Positions 1 to 9,502 of a DNA stretch of 64,000 nucleotides are shown here, piece by piece. The position numbers and the translations under genes were made by a program. Under the pieces are notes generated by a model that saw only the letters and a program-made list of their open reading frames with translations, was not told the DNA's origin and ran no database searches. Numbering within the stretch: position 1 is the stretch's first letter; each line of letters opens with the position of its first letter. The stretch comes from Coprinus comatus (taxonomy: Eukaryota; Basidiomycota; Agaricomycetes; Agaricales; Agaricaceae): assembly GCA_034638255.1 (NCBI GenBank), contig JAWPGT010000020.1, positions 1-64,000 on the forward strand. Reading direction: 5' to 3'.

Positions 1-94
1 CTAACCCCCTAACCCCCTAACCCCCCTAACCCCCTAACCCCCTAACCCCCTAACCCCCTAACCCCCCTAACCCCCTAACCCCCTAACCCCCCTA
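1..94. repeat. Telomere repeat tract, C-rich strand
   Basis: The first 94 bases are an unbroken array of CCCCCTAA units with two CCCCCCTAA variants, about eleven units in all. The G-rich strand would read TTAGGGGG toward the left end, so the chromosome end lies to the left. The canonical fungal unit is TTAGGG; five-G units are reported for Cryptococcus. The tract ends at an incomplete unit that passes directly into reverse transcriptase coding sequence with no spacer. Confidence 0.97.
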
Positions 95-1545
95 GTCTTA
101 TCCCTAGTTTTTATGTGATCCCAAAGATTCATAAAACGCCGGCATCAGCAAGGCCGATCCTGCCCTGCCACTCTGTGATTCAAGGACCTGTGGGCAAGTA
201 TGTCTCTAAGATGCTACAACCTATCGTTAAAAGTGCTTCTACCGTGATAACGGGCACTAAAGATATGGTTATGAAGCTCAAACAGATTTCTCTTCCGTCT
301 GCTAAGTTCGATAGCAGTAAAGGACTGAAACGGTTATATTTCATCTCTGGCGACGTCGTTGCCTTCTACCCAAATATAAATATTGATAAAGCACATGAGT
401 ACGCTTATAACGCTTTAGAGGAATATTTGGCGTATGATGAATCTATAGATGTAACCGATGAAGCACAAGTTCGCAAAGCAGCTGATACTTTGCTACTTTT
501 TAGGGAGTGCTTGACAGTCACGGATAGTAATCTTCTTCTCAAATTCGACGGGAAATATTATAGACAGAATCGTGGTCTGGCAATGGGTATGGCATCCTCA
601 CCAGATCTTGCTAACATCTATGGTTGGCAACAAGAACGAGACAGTCCAATATTATCACACCCCGATGTACCTTATTACGGAAGGTATATAGATGATTGTT
701 TTGGCGTATGCTACGCAAGTAGTGCACAAGAAGTCTTAGAACTTTTCCAAAATAATATTAACTTCTACGGATGCGAGATTAAGTGGTCAGTATCGGACAG
801 TCATATGACGTTTCTTGACTTGACACTGTTCATTGAGAACGGCAGGGTTGAATGGAAACCCTACAGGAAACCACTGAACCACTTTGAACGAATCCCATGG
901 ATCAGCTCTCACCCAGAATATGTCAAACGCGGCACATTCTTAAGTGAACTGAGTCGGATAGCCACACTTAGCTCTCGTATTGGTGATTACGCAGAGGCAT
1001 GTAGAGAAGTCGCGGATATTTACATTGCGCGTGGTTATCCCCCTAGATTGATATCAACATGGATAAGACAAAACTACCAAGTACGTTGGGATGCGCGGTA
1101 TAATGAGAATACTGCTCCTTTGGCACCAGTACTTGTCCTCAAGTCTGAATACAATCTATCCTGGGATTATTTTAACGTTCAAACATTAGCAGAACGGATG
1201 AAGGCCGGATGGCGAGTAGCAATGCGCACAATCGCCTTCAGTGATAAGGAGCTATTAGCAGAGCTTCCTCCTGAAATCGCTGCAACCAAACCTGACTTAT
1301 CTCTTCTTCGTGGTCCCCTTAGAAATAAGGCCCACCCAGAAGCTCATTCGTCTTCGATGAGTGATGCCCGTGTATACGGGAGTCTGTTACGTCTGGATAA
1401 GCTTGGTCTTCTTGATAGGCGAGTACTTATTAGTAAACGTCGTACAACACAACTAATCGATCTTGTTTCGATTTGGAGAAAATCCGTTCTCGAGCGTCGT
1501 GACCGCCAAGTGCAATCAACACTTGACGACTGGGTTGTTCGTTGA
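94..1545 (+). CDS. Penelope-like reverse transcriptase, 5'-truncated, no endonuclease domain
   Basis: The frame is open right up to the telomere junction; the first in-frame start-like codon (GTG, 115) is internal, so the true start is lost. Counting from 115, the sequence begins in the conserved PKIHK motif, then shows FISGDVVAFYPNI with the first catalytic Asp near residue 80, the RGLAMGMASSPDLANIYG motif B near 153-170, and the catalytic YIDD at 191-194, followed by a thumb region ending near 476. There is no C-terminal GIY-YIG nuclease. The N-terminal extension and first RT blocks are missing, so the protein is unlikely to act alone, although the catalytic palm is intact and has no internal stop. 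Likely role in intact relatives: copying element RNA onto chromosome ends. Confidence 0.9.
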   Translation, partial: SLIPSFYVIPKIHKTPASARPILPCHSVIQGPVGKYVSKMLQPIVKSASTVITGTKDMVMKLKQISLPSAKFDSSKGLKRLYFISGDVVAFYPNINIDKAHEYAYNALEEYLAYDESIDVTDEAQVRKAADTLLLFRECLTVTDSNLLLKFDGKYYRQNRGLAMGMASSPDLANIYGWQQERDSPILSHPDVPYYGRYIDDCFGVCYASSAQEVLELFQNNINFYGCEIKWSVSDSHMTFLDLTLFIENGRVEWKPYRKPLNHFERIPWISSHPEYVKRGTFLSELSRIATLSSRIGDYAEACREVADIYIARGYPPRLISTWIRQNYQVRWDARYNENTAPLAPVLVLKSEYNLSWDYFNVQTLAERMKAGWRVAMRTIAFSDKELLAELPPEIAATKPDLSLLRGPLRNKAHPEAHSSSMSDARVYGSLLRLDKLGLLDRRVLISKRRTTQLIDLVSIWRKSVLERRDRQVQSTLDDWVVR

Positions 1546-1992
1546 GGCCCTGAGCCTTTGATGAAACTCTTAGTACGGCGGGATGCTTTCCATCCACAGG
1601 TTATGTCTATGCCCCCGGATTAAACACTTGCCAGGGAATAAAAAAAGTGTAATACCATATTTGAGCATGGGTAGCAATATGATATGGTAGGCATGGACTT
1701 TATAACTGGCGTCGTGTACGTCAGTCCGGTAATCAGCCCATTGATTACTGGGAGACCTGGGAATTCATCTCAATGGAACAGACGGACGTCTTAGGTGACG
1801 GACCACCTCTTCGGAACTTAACTGCTGAATTTAGTAAGCAGCCTATCTATAGTCGTGAAAAATAGTCAGCTAATGAATCCTTGAAAGTGCATGCCCATTT
1901 ATGATCTCTTACTGAGGGCATAATCCAGCTAGGAACTTTTGCGGTACGTACTTACAATACACGTGTGTCTCAGGCATACTAACCGTATGTCT
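1546..1992. other. 3' untranslated region of the telomeric retroelement
   Basis: About 450 bases between the RT stop codon and the telomere-like patch at 1993. No ORF of note. It contains short inverted repeats such as TACCATAT/ATATGGTA near 1653-1688 that could form RNA stems. I read it as the element 3' UTR. Confidence 0.55.
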
Positions 1993-2004
1993 CCCCCTAA
2001 CCCC
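1993..2004. repeat. Interstitial telomere-like patch
   Basis: CCCCCTAACCCC occurs in the same orientation as the chromosome end, followed by a decayed CGAACCC. It sits at the 3' boundary of the retroelement. It is what would remain if the element had attached to an older telomere end. Confidence 0.7.
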
Positions 2005-2497
2005 GAACCCAAACCGGTAACTGTGTGGTGCATTTACCGGCGGGCCGGGGGAGGTCACCTGACAGGTCCCATCACGTGACTAACTTTCTATTTATAACAG
2101 CTTATGTCATGTAATGTTTCCCACGGTTGACCGTGGTTTTGGCTTAGGTAATATATTGTATATAATATAAGTATTAGTCATCCTTTTATTATTTATTTTG
2201 TAGTCAGATTCCATCTCCGACCAATATTTCAAACTCCCCTTAAATTAGTTATAAATAGTACTGAGTATTAATTAGGTGTAGATTATGTAAGTAGTTCACA
2301 CGTTCCTAGATTTGGTTGTCTCAGACAACGTCCTTTGGTATAATAAATCAATACCATTGGCTGGATTAGGTAAGATGATTGATAACCAAAGGTGCCTGAT
2401 GAGCCTTATAAAGGCGAAACAGGGAGTTGCAGAGGTTTCCTCTGCACTTGTTGCACCCTCGGTTCGCTTCGCTCACCTCGGTTGCAAGTTAGGTTTT
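2005..2497 (+). mobile_element. Second retroelement remnant or distal part of the same element, carrying a ribozyme
   Basis: This 490-base stretch lies between two telomere-like patches and contains a hammerhead ribozyme. It also holds a perfect hairpin at 2121-2136 (CCACGG/CCGTGG). It has no convincing ORF. Either it is the 3' end of an older, heavily 5'-truncated element of the same family, or it is part of one element whose 3' end is at 2498. No RT motif is present, so this is inferred from the boundaries and the ribozyme. Confidence 0.5.
2384..2464 (+). ncRNA. Hammerhead ribozyme
   Basis: All core elements are present in order: CTGATGA (2396-2402), helix II GCCTT/AAGGC (2403-2407 with 2411-2415), then GAAAC (2416-2420). 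Helix III closes A2419-U2451 and C2420-G2450 and includes a perfect inner hairpin GCAGAGG/CCTCTGC (2429-2435 with 2439-2445). The cleavage triplet is GTT (2450-2452), so cleavage is predicted after 2452. Helix I pairs GGTGC (2391-2395) with GCACC (2453-2457), then a symmetric 3x3 internal loop, then AACC (2384-2387) with GGTT (2461-2464). Internal loops in helix I commonly make the tertiary contact in natural hammerheads. Hammerhead motifs are known in Penelope-like elements. Activity is predicted from structure only. Confidence 0.88.
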
Positions 2498-2510
2498 CCT
2501 AACCCCTAAA
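2498..2510. repeat. Second interstitial telomere-like patch
   Basis: CCTAACCCCTAAA, in the same orientation as the telomere and shortly downstream of the ribozyme. The match is short and degenerate (four-C unit), so it could be chance, but it sits where a 3' element boundary would be expected. Confidence 0.5.
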
Positions 2511-2589
2511 GCATTCTCAGGGGGTACATTATTCTTGTTTTTGTAACATCAGAACCAAAAATAGACTGCTTTTATATCTTGTCATATTT

Positions 2590-3025
2590 CTTAACGTTTT
2601 GTCTGTATTCCCTGGCCAATTTCATGTTTCCCTCTATCTTTTGTAATCTATATGAGTAATTTATCTACATTACTAGAACTATTCCGTGTACTATTGATTG
2701 AATTTAGTTGTTTGTCCTTTATTTCCTAACGAGTTTCATATTTTCTTTGTAATTTATAATAGATGGCAGTATGGACTCTGTGTTTCCTAATGATTTATAT
2801 GTGTTACTTGAATAATATACTGTGTTTTCTAATGAATTATAGTGTTTCCTAATGAGTTGTGTGTGTTACTTGACTAATACACTGTGTTTCCTAATAGTTC
2901 AAGTATTATCTGTGTGTTTCCTAGTGATTTATGTGTGTTACTTGAATAATATACTGTGTTTCCTGACAATATACTGTGTTTCCTGACAATATACTGTGTT
3001 TCCTGACAATATACTGTGTTTCTTA
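2590..3025 (+). repeat. Subtelomeric minisatellite built on TGTGTTTCCT
   Basis: The motif TGTGTTTCCT or close variants recurs many times, spaced irregularly by roughly 20-45 bases, often followed by AATGA. The last part, about 2943-3025, is a clean tandem of a 20-base unit (ATACTGTGTTTCCTGACAAT, about four copies). The region is AT-rich and non-coding. Confidence 0.8.
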
Positions 3026-3180
3026 CTAGACTGATAAAAAAAAGAGAAATTCCACAGGAAACACAGTCATGGGAAAAAAATGGTAGAGGAAATGAGGTCG
3101 TGAGAAAAAATCAGTCACAGGAAACACTGATGTATTGCCTAAAATGGTAACCAAGAAACACTGATGTGTTTCTTGGAACA
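3026..3180 (-). repeat. Inverted copies of the subtelomeric motif, with a perfect hairpin
   Basis: The same motif continues here in the opposite orientation (AGGAAACAC at about 3056 and 3118). It ends in a 26-base palindrome at 3151-3176: arms CCAAGAAACAC and GTGTTTCTTGG around TGAT. The array therefore reverses direction near 3030. Confidence 0.65.
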
Positions 3181-3600
3181 GATAGTTAGGTCGAGTGACT
3201 TCACATGCGACATTTGTGAATTCCTTAATCACGTCGTCCCAGGTACGAAAGATGTTCAGGGTCTGAGTGAGGAGTCGATCAAAGGTATCATAAGGAGTGT
3301 ATAATAGTCGGTGAGAAGTGAAAATGCGGAGGAGTTGATCATTAAAGTCGCGAGATATGGCTTCTAGGAGAAGGGCACGTTCCGTAGGGCATAGCGAGAG
3401 CTTGAATTTGTGACTGAAATGGGCGAATAAAAGAATGACAGACTCATGGATTTTCTCAAGGTTGGTAGCGGAGAGGAGTTCGTTGAGGGAAGAAGAGAGT
3501 TGAATGTAGAATCAAGATATTCTGAGGGAAACTGCTTGAGTGAACTCACCCTTTTACCAACGAGAGGCCAATTGAAGATTCGACCGAGATACATATCCCC
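3120..3600 (-). pseudogene. Frameshifted coding remnant, unrecognised
   Basis: On the minus strand two frames look protein-like in sequence but do not join in one frame. A first part starts MYLGRIFNWPLVGKR near 3594. A second, in another frame, runs from about 3490 to 3120 with composition typical of a helical protein (for example LLLEAISRDFNDQLLRI and TPYDTFDRLLTQTLNIFRTW). No GT-AG intron with matching phase is obvious between them, and the frame closes in the repeat array. I do not recognise the family. A real gene with an unusual intron is the alternative. Confidence 0.35.
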
Positions 3601-6600
3601 CTAAATATTGGAATACCAATATCCAGACAACAAGAAATCCCCCGGGAAAAGACTACCAAACCGAAGTGTAAACTGAATAACGGTTGGGTACCAGAAAGCC
3701 ACAGCAATCTTGACTCAACAAGTACATTCGGACAGTATGGATGGTTTGGTGCTAGTGTCACGTATGACTATTTGTTTTTGAGAAAGATATGACGCGACTT
3801 AAATTTTAGGAATATTGGAAAAGATGTTAGAGAGAACGATTCTGGCTGTGGAGTGTTATGGTGGATTAATGAAACATTGAAAGCCCATTCAGTGTCTCCC
3901 TTGGAAGTTGGAAGGGTACTCGGTCTCTTGCTGAGCAAACCAATGACAATCTCTCTTCACCCTCTCCACTGCTACCTTCTCCCTCATCCTGCTCTCTAGC
4001 TCCATCTTGGTAGTCCAGCGTGGGATATTGTCATTTTGGTATATTCTATTTGAGCTCACTTAACGCAGTACGTGTCATAATGAAGCAATTGTGGATAAGC
4101 GAGGATAAGTGCCCTAAAGAATTGGACGAGTTCGAGGCGACATCAGAGGAGCGAGAGAAATGTTTGTAGTTGATGCCATCACAAGAAACTCGCATTTTCG
4201 TAGAGCCATTCCTAGTAGGTTAAATTACGAGATTCAAGTTTTTTTTCAGAGCACTGAGATGTAGAAACCCAAGATATTGTTGAACCCAAAAGTGAAGAAC
4301 GAGTAGAAGTAAATATGGGTAACCGGCACCTGCCGTTGATGGTACCTTAGCCGACTACAGAGGAAGATCTCGGAATATTTACAATTGTCGAGATGCTGCG
4401 CAAGATCTCGAGGTCGACGAATGACTTTTCCTCATGATTCTGGTGGGAACCGGATGGCTAAACAACTCCGGATAGTTACGCCTATTTCGCCTGTGTCAAT
4501 TGATGAGTCGAGATGAAAATACTGATCCATGGTTCAATTCTTTTAATCAAATATTGAGGAGACTGGGATTAAACGAATCAAACAAACATTTCTTTGTGGA
4601 GTTTCTATTATAGTATTCAAAAAGAAGAACTCGAACTGTCTGTCAGTCAAATGAGCGATCGAAAAGAGTGTTCATTTGATATACTTCCTGATAGTCCATT
4701 CCCAACCCTATTTTCAGATCCTTGGATTCTGGAAGGACGATAAATTTTTACGTTGTAATATTTTCTTTTTCTAGGTAGTTAATATAACCATGCCGCATGG
4801 ACCATTGGCATTTTTATCAAAATTTTAACAATGAACTTGTTGCATCCGATCGAGTATAGGATACACCATGAGACATCTATCGTGAAAGAACACAACACCT
4901 GAGTGCTCAATAAGTAGAGTCTATGATTATGATGTGATTAAACTCATGGAGATGACGCAAAATGTAGTAATTAAACTTGACCGACATTTTCTCTATAAAC
5001 CAATGATACTGAATGTCTGAATTTACCCAAAGTTCATATCCTACACATTTCAAGGTTCTTCATCTCCATAGTTGTTAGTCGGCGAAAATTTCAGGGAATT
5101 GGTATCCTGACGATATGGATTTCCAGAATTCATAAGGGAATAGATGTGCAGATGAGTCGGTCTACATGGAAATCCTCCCACGAAACCTGGACTATTATAT
5201 TTTTACTCAGAACTCAGAGTAATTTCGACTCCTGCAACCACGGAGAATACATTCAATTTGTCGTAAAAAAAAATGTTATGGATGTTCTGTATGGAAGTTT
5301 AAAATGAGTCAGATTAGAACTCTTAAATTCAGTCCATGTCATTTTTTTTAATATCTAAGAGGATGAGGTCGTAGTTGAATGATAAATATTACAACGGGTT
5401 GACGGCAACTTTCGGAAGCTCTATGATAAATTTATTTCGGGTTGAATTGAAAAATGGGGATGAAATTATGAGTTTGAAGATCGTTCTCTTGTGAGTAGAG
5501 AAACCGAGGAATTAACCTACCATCATGTAGTGATAAACAGTTTCTCTAATTATCCAAAAGAAATAGCTGCTCTAGAATAGATACTCTGTAGAGTTACGGA
5601 AACTTATTTTGAGTCAAATTTGAATTCGGGACTCACGAAAATAGTGTGTGAGTCTCGTGATGCTTCTCAAATTGTGAAGCTCGAACATAGAAGTAGGCGT
5701 AAACCTGAAAAAAGAACACTCCACGCGTTGTGGAGTCTTGAGTCACAAATGAGTAGTAATGGGCCACAAAAGCTCACAGAACGCATCAGAAGTCAAGTGC
5801 TCAATTCAGGTAACAAACCACTAATCGACATTCATTTTACAAACATGGAAAATAACTTAGCAGAAGTTACTAAGATTGATCTCAAAGTAAAAGGTAACAT
5901 TTTAACCTAGAATAAAAGCATCTCAACCTCGTCATAAATGAGGGGGCTGGATCGTGGCATTATAAATAAGAAGCTTTTATATATTGATTATGACCAAGAA
6001 CTAGGCTCAATGACGCGATTCGTACTTTTCCGGAGGATGATCACGGAAGGAAAATTGAGGATCACGGAAGGGTGCGGATGTGTCGTTTTACGGATGTGTA
6101 CCGAATATTTCGATTTAGTATTTCACTATGTGCTCAGTTGTATATTGGTAGAAATCATAAAAGATGACAGAAAATACCAAGTCGGATTTAGTAAATACCA
6201 TTTACCACTATCCCGTAAATGACAACAATCTTTCAATTCAGGATTTTGTCTGGGCAACTGGACATTCTCAGAGAAAATCACGAATGCTCCAAAGGAAGGT
6301 ATTTTATGGCATCGCAATATAACCGTATGAGTAGTTCAGAGGTAGCTCTTTGATACGTCGTTGTAGATAACACATTGTACCAAGTAAATATCAGTAGGTT
6401 TGCAACATATGACAACATCAGGTTATACATAAACATGAGCATCAAATCGAGGCTACTACGAAGTAAGATCCGATGGTCATTTTAGAACCTTACCTGTATC
6501 AAACGGTTTTGAATATCCCCAGCAACTTGGGCTGAGTACATACCAACCAATAGAAATGAAGATTAGCAATGAAATGAAAAACACGCACTAAATGGTCATT

Positions 6601-7733
6601 GGCAACGATCAGAATGGATTTTTTTTTTATAGTGACTGTATGTTCTTCAAGCTCCTGGAAGATAACATAAATAAATACTTCTCTGTTTGTATAATGTCGA
6701 GTATCTCTGCTGTGGTGGATTGAGTGTAAAGTTGTTGTATGATCTTTTTAATTTCCGGGCTATGATGTAGTTATACATTCTCTCGAACACAACACCCATG
6801 TGAATATCTTTGGATGACGTCAAGTTGGACTGTTGTAACAGAACACCTCGAGTCTTTCTATGTAGGCACAGTCAAAATGCTGTTGTTACTTGTCTGCGTC
6901 TTCTGTAGTTGGACTTGCGCAAATGTATCGAGCAAGTTACATACGTTGGTAGGTTAGACAACTCGTGATTTCATCACCTCATGATCAGTGGCAACTCCTT
7001 TCTCTGTTTTGCCATGATCATCCGACATTCAACTACGTCAGTGGGGTTCAAATATATGCACTGAAGGAAGACTTTATAACCAATTAGACTTTGACAGCAC
7101 ACGATTCTTTGAAGCTGTTTGAGGAAAAATTACAATTTATGTCGAAGGATAATAAACAAAACACATACATTTCGGATGACGTCTTGGATATGGATAAATA
7201 AACTACGCACTGCGAAAATGGTAAAGATCCGGTGAGTATGTTCTAAATGGTTCTCGGTCAAGGTGTATGCATGAAGTTATACATTCAACAGCAAGAGTCC
7301 AATTTTTTTTTAGAATGGCGATTCGCACCGGGACCAATGGCCGGTGCAAGATTTTTTCCGAGTGTATTAATCCTGATTTGAACATGAAAATGAAAACATA
7401 TGGGTTCGTGTTTCTATGACGTCAAGAACCTAATGGTTCGTAAAACAAACAAAAAATGCGTTCTCACGAGATGAAGATCCGAAGCACATCTCGGGTACCA
7501 AGAAAACATATTTGAATGTTCGAACATACCAAACTTCAAACTACGCCACCAAAAACACGAGTTTTACATAACATAAACATAGCATTTTTCAAACATGCGG
7601 CGTGTATAGTAAAATTGATTAAAGAAGGGACAACGTGAGAAAAGGTTTACTCGGTAACTCCAAATGGATTAAGTGGGATAGATAATACAAATGATATCAA
7701 GAAAAGAGTCCAAGAAAATAATGCAAGAAGAAA
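3601..7733. other. Subtelomeric stretch without a supported gene
   Basis: About 4.1 kb of AT-rich sequence. The longest open frames are about 95 codons, with no start context, introns or protein-like composition that I can defend. It holds scattered homopolymer A/T runs and CRE-like TGACGTCA or near matches at 6815, about 7176 and 7417. It may be decayed subtelomeric sequence. Confidence 0.5.
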
Positions 7734-9344
7734 TCAATCTGCCAATCTAAGTATATCACCCTGTAAAACGATGCGACCTCTTTCGTGTAAGCAAGTAACT
7801 GCCTTGACAACTTCAGAAGTATCAAAGTCCTCATGTTTATCTTGAGGCATAGCGGCATTGAGATACGTAAGTAGAACAGAAATAGACATATCGTCTGTTG
7901 ATTCGTATGTTGTAGCGAATAGGTAGGACAAAGAAGCGGAGATGAAAGAACGCCTGTTTATAAATAAGCGAATTATTTTAAAAAGAAAATAAAGAAAAAA
8001 AAAAAAATTACGGACCTTCCTGCCGGAGAGTCAAGATCTGCGAGACCGACAGGATTCGTTGGGCGTCTGATTGGAGGATAATCTTGGTGGGATTCGCCGT
8101 CTGCGTCGGGCTCTCCATCAGCATCAGGATCCTCGTCACGGTGGTGATGGCGAGTTGGTTGTGGAGGCGGTGGTGGTGGTGGTGGAGGATGATGATGGTG
8201 ACGGGAAGAGGGACCTTGGTAGTAGTGGTGGCGGGGGCGATTTGTAGCACGAAGCCAAGCAATGTAACGTTCGACGTCCTTTGGATGTCGTTTGTCTTCT
8301 GGATCCTCGGAGTCGATGTCGTCGGAATCGTCGGTGTCTGACAGGGGGCGTTTTGATTCTGAGGGCTTTCGTTGACTACGATCATGAGAAGCAGAATTAA
8401 GAAATAGAAAGGGGAATACTTGCTGCCTTTTTTCGCACTTGTTGCGATGTTGGATCCACGGATAGGCACAGTAGGAGCTGTCTTGACGTAGCTGAACCCA
8501 CTTTTGGCAGAGAAGGCAGAAGACTCTGTTTGGTTCTACTTCGCCAATGAGCTTGTCTGCACGAAGAGTGGCGGCACGTTGTTCTGCATTGCGACGACGG
8601 GATTCGTGGGTGGGGGGATAGTTTGCGGGGTTTAGGTCGTGAAAGGCAGGAGAGTCTGGTGGGTGGGGATCCTGTTTAGGCTTTTGACACTCTGCACGAT
8701 GTTGGAGCCATTTCTGGACGGCATGGAGATGGTCAGAGGAGGGAACGTCGATCCACTTGTCGCAGATGTTGCAGAGAACCCGTTCAGCATCAAACTTGCG
8801 GACGTCTGGGTCCTTTCCAAAGAGATTGTTGCGTTCTTCAAGGGCATAGACGTTCTTGCTGTTGCTGATGAGAAAAGATGTGAGTGAAGGAATGGGTGGG
8901 AGTGGGTGATTGACGTACACTTTCTTTGCAAGACAAGACTTGCGATGAGCATCCCAGGGGATGGAGCAATAGGTAGAGTTTGGACGCAGACGGATCCACT
9001 TGTGACACGAGGCACAGAGAACACGATAAGCCTCGAACTGGGCAACGTAGGGGTCTGCCCTGAGATACTCGATGCGTTCCTCCTCTGTGCGTTTTGCCCT
9101 TCTACGCTTTGCAGGAGGATGAGCAAGAGCCTCTGCAGTAGATTCTGGGGTGTATGACAGGATCTCTGTCGTCTGTGGTGGTTGTGGTGTGGTGTGCAGG
9201 ACAGGAGAGACGATGTGCCTCCCAGTGCTTTACGGTAAAGTCATTAGAGTCGTCGTCGCGGATAGAAACGGGCTGAGAGCAGTCCTGACAGATGACTCTG
9301 CCTGTCTCGTATTCCTGGGGCGGAGGCGAGGTGTGTTCGGACAT
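7734..9344 (-). CDS. Cys-module protein with four CxxC...W..H...C repeats and winged-helix-like C-terminus
   Basis: The start is taken at the ATG at 9344 (MSEHTSPPPQ). Four copies of a putative zinc-binding module follow: VICQDC...HWEAHRLSC, VLCASCHKW...WDAHRKSC, VLCNICDKW...WLQHRAEC and VFCLLCQKW...WIQHRNKC. Each has two Cys, then a conserved Trp, His and Cys. After them come an acidic Ser/Asp linker, a His/Pro-rich stretch and DADGE repeats. An intron with strong ends (donor AG|GTCCGT near 8013, acceptor near 7962) joins in phase to a last exon ending in DTSEVVKAVTCLHERGRI, which resembles a small winged-helix domain. Another intron lies near 8866-8918. A frame change around 9110-9215 is not explained by a clear intron. 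I know no named family; nucleic-acid or protein binding is inference. Confidence 0.7.
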
Positions 9345-9502
9345 GAGAATGGAGGGTGTTTGGGGAATGACTGGGCTTTTGAGGAAAACATAGCATTCAA
9401 AGTCCGACGACGGGAGAAGGAGTGCTATTAATAAATAGAGAGACTCGATTACCCCATCTGGCCTGTCCTGCAGATGCGGATGAGGGTTAGGTAATAACGC
9501 CC
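9345..9502. promoter_or_regulatory. Compact divergent promoter between the Cys-module gene and the Zn2Cys6 gene
   Basis: Only 158 bases separate the two start codons, so both 5' untranslated regions and promoters share this interval. No clear TATA box is visible. Co-regulation of the two genes is possible. Confidence 0.5.

Larger units (their letters stand above)
94..1992 (+). mobile_element. Telomere-attached, 5'-truncated Penelope-like retroelement (Coprina/Athena type)
   Basis: The element starts where the telomere stops and ends just before a second telomere-like patch at 1993. It contains a reverse transcriptase ORF and about 450 bases of 3' untranslated sequence. Its coding strand reads from the telomere inward, so its 3' end is centromere-proximal. 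This is the orientation expected if reverse transcription is primed by an exposed chromosome 3' end. Endonuclease-lacking Penelope-like elements of this kind are known at telomeres of rotifers, fungi and plants. The 5' truncation by telomere repeats is seen directly; the class assignment rests on the RT motifs and the context. Confidence 0.88.

Noticed and set aside
94..1545. GIY-YIG endonuclease domain in the Penelope-like protein
   Set aside because: No GIY or YIG motif or Cys-rich linker is present between the RT thumb and the stop codon.
2391..2432. Alternative hammerhead fold with a two-base-pair helix III and cleavage at 2428
   Set aside because: It leaves helix I with only three pairs before a mismatch. 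The fold with the long helix III gives five plus four pairs in helix I and a seven-pair inner hairpin.
2590..3025. TTTCCTAA motifs as C-to-T decayed telomere repeats
   Set aside because: The motif differs from CCCCCTAA only by C-to-T changes, but copies are spaced tens of bases apart and embedded in a longer shared unit, so they are a minisatellite and not a decayed 8-base array.
5620..6222. Two adjacent 94-96 codon frames as a gene
   Set aside because: No splice sites join them in phase, composition is not protein-like, and no motif is seen.
8084..8341. Plus-strand ORF over the Cys-module gene
   Set aside because: It is the complement of a His/Pro-rich low-complexity stretch; poly-Trp and poly-Met runs betray a shadow frame.
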